In this document: positions 24,296 through 25,957 of the stretch, in pieces
How positions within the stretch are numbered: the stretch's first letter is position 1
Layout of the letters: each line of letters begins with the position of its first letter
Translations under genes and position numbers: made by a program
Notes under the pieces: generated by a model
What the model was told of the DNA's origin: nothing
Database searches by the model: none
Seen by the model: the letters and a program-made list of their open reading frames with translations, nothing else
Source of the DNA: Fimenecus sp964614605
Lineage (GTDB): Bacteria > Bacillota > Clostridia > Oscillospirales > Acutalibacteraceae
Assembly (NCBI GenBank): GCA_964614605.1
Contig: CAZTLU010000018.1
Span: forward strand, 1-25,957
Direction: 5' to 3'
DNA: 25,957 nt

Positions 24296-24709
24296 ATGAA
24301 AAATTTAAAGAAAGTATTAGCGGTTTTGCTTGCTCTCGGAATGCTCCTCTGCTTCTGTGCTTGCGGTAACAATGATGACGGCGAAACTACAACAACCACA
24401 ACAACCACTACAGCTGAAAACGACCAGACAGAAAACGACACTGCAGTTGAAAATAAGGGCTTAAAGGTTACAGTTGTTGACGAGGGCGGAAACGCTGTTT
24501 CAGGTGTTATGGTGCAGATTTGTAAAGAGGCTTGCGTTCCTGCAAGAACAGACGACAATGGTGTTGCAACATTCAGTATTGAAATTACAGACGGTTACAA
24601 ATTATCTGTAATGTCTTGTCCCGAAGGCTACGAGTACACAGGTGACGCAGAGATTTATCTTGAAGACGGCACCACAGAATACACACTCGTATTGAAGGCG
24701 GTGGCATAA
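24296..24709 (+). CDS. Small lipoprotein with Thr-rich linker and Ig/Cna-B-like domain
   Basis: 137 aa. Signal peptide with a Cys-rich lipobox (CFCAC, mature C23), then a run of nine Thr and a Glu/Asp/Thr linker (about 31-52) that lifts a single domain off the membrane. The domain (about 54-137, LKVTVVDEGGNAVSGVMVQIC...DDNGVATFSIE) is the Ig/Cna-B or transthyretin-like fold found at the N-termini of its operon neighbours, here alone. SD AAAGAGG at 24281-24287; the stop overlaps the next start (TAATG). Probably a binding or scaffold subunit; no catalytic motif. Confidence 0.8.
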   Translation: MKNLKKVLAVLLALGMLLCFCACGNNDDGETTTTTTTTTAENDQTENDTAVENKGLKVTVVDEGGNAVSGVMVQICKEACVPARTDDNGVATFSIEITDGYKLSVMSCPEGYEYTGDAEIYLEDGTTEYTLVLKAVA

Positions 24710-25725
24710 TGAAAAACCTTATAGAAAAGCTTAAAAGTGTCGATAAAAAGGTATTTATCGGCGTTGGCGTTGCTTTGGTGGTTGTAGTTGTTGCAATTGT
24801 TGCAGTAGTTATCGGCACAGGCAATGAGCCTGCAAATGCAGACCCCGACACTACGATTTCAACTAATGAGTATGTTGTAAACGAGAATAATGATGTTGAT
24901 GACACATCGTCTTCAACTTCTGAAACTGAAAGCAGTACGGATGAAACTGATTCATCAACGGAAGAAGATTCAAGCACTACTGAAGAGGCTTCAACAAAAG
25001 GAAACAGCAGTAGTAACACTGGCACAACCGCAGTCCAGCAGCCCACAGCTACAAATCCTTCAGGTGAAGAAATTATAGGTGCAGGCAGTGAAAGCCAACC
25101 TTATCTTGAGTTCCCTGATAACAATATGACTTTAACTACTGTTAAGGTTCCTGCAGGTAAATCCCTTCATTACGGTATTTATCGTGTAGGCGGAATGTAT
25201 CTTACAATTAACGATGCTGATGCTTATGTTATCTGTGACGGTACAAAATACACCGCTAAAAACGGTAAGGTTTCATTTAAGGTTCCCGCAGCCTTGGCAA
25301 GTGATGCTGTTTATTTTGAAATCGGTAACACAGGCTCTTCTGCAAAATCTTTTAAGTTAATCTTCACAAATCCCAAGGGCACTTATGCAAATCCCGAGGT
25401 TGTTAAAACAATTGATAAGGATATTGAAATAAGTCTTTCAGCAGGTGTTGAAATCGGATATTACTATAAATATACCGCTGAAAAAACAGGTACAATTCGT
25501 TTCTATATGACAGCAACTGCTGACAGTATTTTGTCCGCTACAAATAATAGAAATTCCGCACAGAGAACAACTGAAGCTGATGTACTCACTGATGAAAACG
25601 GTAACGAATACATTGAGTTAGAAGTTCAAAAGGGTGACGTGATTATAATCAATGTTGGTGCAATGCCTACAAAGAGAGGTAAATATCCCGCAACTGAAAT
25701 TACTTGGCGCGGTGAGTATGCATAA
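24709..25725 (+). CDS. Membrane-anchored Ser/Thr-linker protein with two PPC-like beta domains
   Basis: 338 aa. N-terminal basic stretch and Val-rich TM segment (about 15-38), similar in style to the 936-aa protein, then an acidic Ser/Thr linker (about 62-118, likely extended and possibly glycosylated). Two related beta-sandwich domains follow: about 122-230 (TTVKVPAGKSLHYGIYRV...) and about 231-338 (GTYANPEVV...AGVEIGYYYKYTAEKTGTI). This double module resembles repeats in many clostridial surface proteins and may bind glycans or proteins; that is inference. Last gene of the operon, coupled to the preceding lipoprotein by TAATG, with a strong terminator 12 nt downstream. Confidence 0.8.
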   Translation: MKNLIEKLKSVDKKVFIGVGVALVVVVVAIVAVVIGTGNEPANADPDTTISTNEYVVNENNDVDDTSSSTSETESSTDETDSSTEEDSSTTEEASTKGNSSSNTGTTAVQQPTATNPSGEEIIGAGSESQPYLEFPDNNMTLTTVKVPAGKSLHYGIYRVGGMYLTINDADAYVICDGTKYTAKNGKVSFKVPAALASDAVYFEIGNTGSSAKSFKLIFTNPKGTYANPEVVKTIDKDIEISLSAGVEIGYYYKYTAEKTGTIRFYMTATADSILSATNNRNSAQRTTEADVLTDENGNEYIELEVQKGDVIIINVGAMPTKRGKYPATEITWRGEYA

Positions 25726-25737
25726 ATACTAAAAATT

Positions 25738-25779
25738 ATCCACTTTTTTCTAAAAAATATGAAAAAAGTGGATTTTTTA
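25738..25779 (+). terminator. Rho-independent terminator of the envelope operon
   Basis: Perfect 13-bp stem ATCCACTTTTTTC (25738-25750) with GAAAAAAGTGGAT (25761-25773), 10-nt loop, then a T-run. Confidence 0.93.
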
Positions 25780-25781
25780 TA

Positions 25782-25810
25782 TTGCATTGTAAATAAAATG
25801 GTGATAAAAT
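25782..25810 (+). promoter_or_regulatory. Promoter of the right-edge secreted protein gene
   Basis: TTGCAT (25782-25787), 17-nt spacer and TAAAAT (25805-25810), with an upstream TG (extended -10). The leader contains a 7-bp hairpin (25829-25835 with 25846-25852, one G-U pair) between the start site and the SD. Confidence 0.75.
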
Positions 25811-25877
25811 AACTTTGTATTTTTATGTAATTGTCAAGTCCTGTTGGCAATTGCTCGAAATAAAAGGAGGAAAAATC

Positions 25878-25957
25878 ATGAAAAACATGATGAAGAAAAC
25901 TTTAAGCGTAATTATTGCGTTGGCTATGATTCTTGTGCCAATGTCAGTATTCGCTGC
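25878..25957 (+). CDS. Secreted protein, N-terminal signal peptide only (cut by window)
   Basis: Only 26 codons are visible. A perfect AAAGGAGG (25863-25870) precedes an ATG followed by a basic n-region, a hydrophobic core (TLSVIIALAMILVP) and SVFA just before the window edge, a standard Sec signal peptidase I type leader with cleavage after the Ala. It is separated from the upstream operon by a terminator and its own promoter. The mature protein lies beyond the window, so no function can be given. Confidence 0.8.
   Translation, partial: MKNMMKKTLSVIIALAMILVPMSVFA

Noticed and set aside
24388..24417. Trinucleotide repeat as a microsatellite, mobile or CRISPR-like element
   Set aside because: It is a mixed ACA/ACC/ACT stretch coding a Thr linker in frame within a lipoprotein, not a separate element.
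24585..25046. 153-codon - strand frame rich in Val, Ser and Leu opposite the 24296-25725 genes
   Set aside because: It is the complement of the Ser/Thr/Glu-rich linkers; low-complexity shadow without SD or domain.
1..25957. tRNA/rRNA genes, CRISPR arrays, insertion sequences, prophage or defence genes
   Set aside because: No such sequences, transposase or integrase motifs, or regularly spaced repeats were seen on either strand; unexplained ORFs are envelope proteins.

Overview
The window looks like chromosomal DNA of a low-GC, anaerobic, spore-forming-lineage Firmicute, most probably class Clostridia (Oscillospiraceae/Ruminococcaceae-like). This rests on AT-rich codon use, clostridial sigma-A promoters (TTGACA/TATAAT type), strong GGAGG Shine-Dalgarno sites, a spoIVB gene, the lon-ysxC pair, and a set of Ser/Thr-linker surface proteins and lipoproteins typical of gut Clostridia. 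The species cannot be named from sequence alone. No tRNA, rRNA, CRISPR array, transposase, integrase or phage gene was seen.

Layout. (1) 1-700: 3' part of an exopolysaccharide-type sugar-phosphate transferase, ending in a clear terminator. (2) 724-5977: one tightly packed + strand unit with its own promoter. It holds a degenerate LytR-CpsA-Psr-like membrane protein, a membrane-anchored transglutaminase-like protein, the folate genes folE-folP-folB-folK, and a DEDDh exonuclease with a C-terminal zinc ribbon. (3) 5991-8344: serC-serA on the - strand with a near-consensus promoter, converging on the exonuclease at a shared terminator. (4) 8465-16193: lon-ysxC-lysA-dnaE on the + strand, divergent from serC. 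A 10-bp perfect dyad lies between the two promoters. (5) 16206-17799: pfkA plus a shikimate-kinase-like gene, with promoter and terminator. (6) 17888-19123: spoIVB, not followed by its usual neighbour spo0A. (7) 19217-25779: a promoter-to-terminator run of five exported proteins. (8) 25782-end: promoter, SD and signal peptide of a further secreted protein cut by the window edge.

Regions 2-5 are mostly housekeeping: folate, serine and lysine/peptidoglycan precursor synthesis, replication, proteolysis and glycolysis. A few residues deviate from family norms: the FolP active-site loops, the missing shikimate-binding Arg in the AroK-like protein, and the lost active-site residues in the LCP-like protein.

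The least explained part is region 7. Five consecutive genes encode one membrane-anchored 936-aa protein, three lipoproteins and one membrane-anchored Ser/Thr-linker protein. They are built by reshuffling a small set of modules: an Ig/Cna-B-like domain, a TlpA-like thioredoxin domain (CSWC and CGPC), a jelly-roll-like domain, PPC-like beta-sandwiches, and an unrecognised repeat module marked by SANGPL and LAEML...W.K.C.YY..G.K. I read this as a candidate extracytoplasmic thiol-redox/adhesion operon. Its function is inference only.
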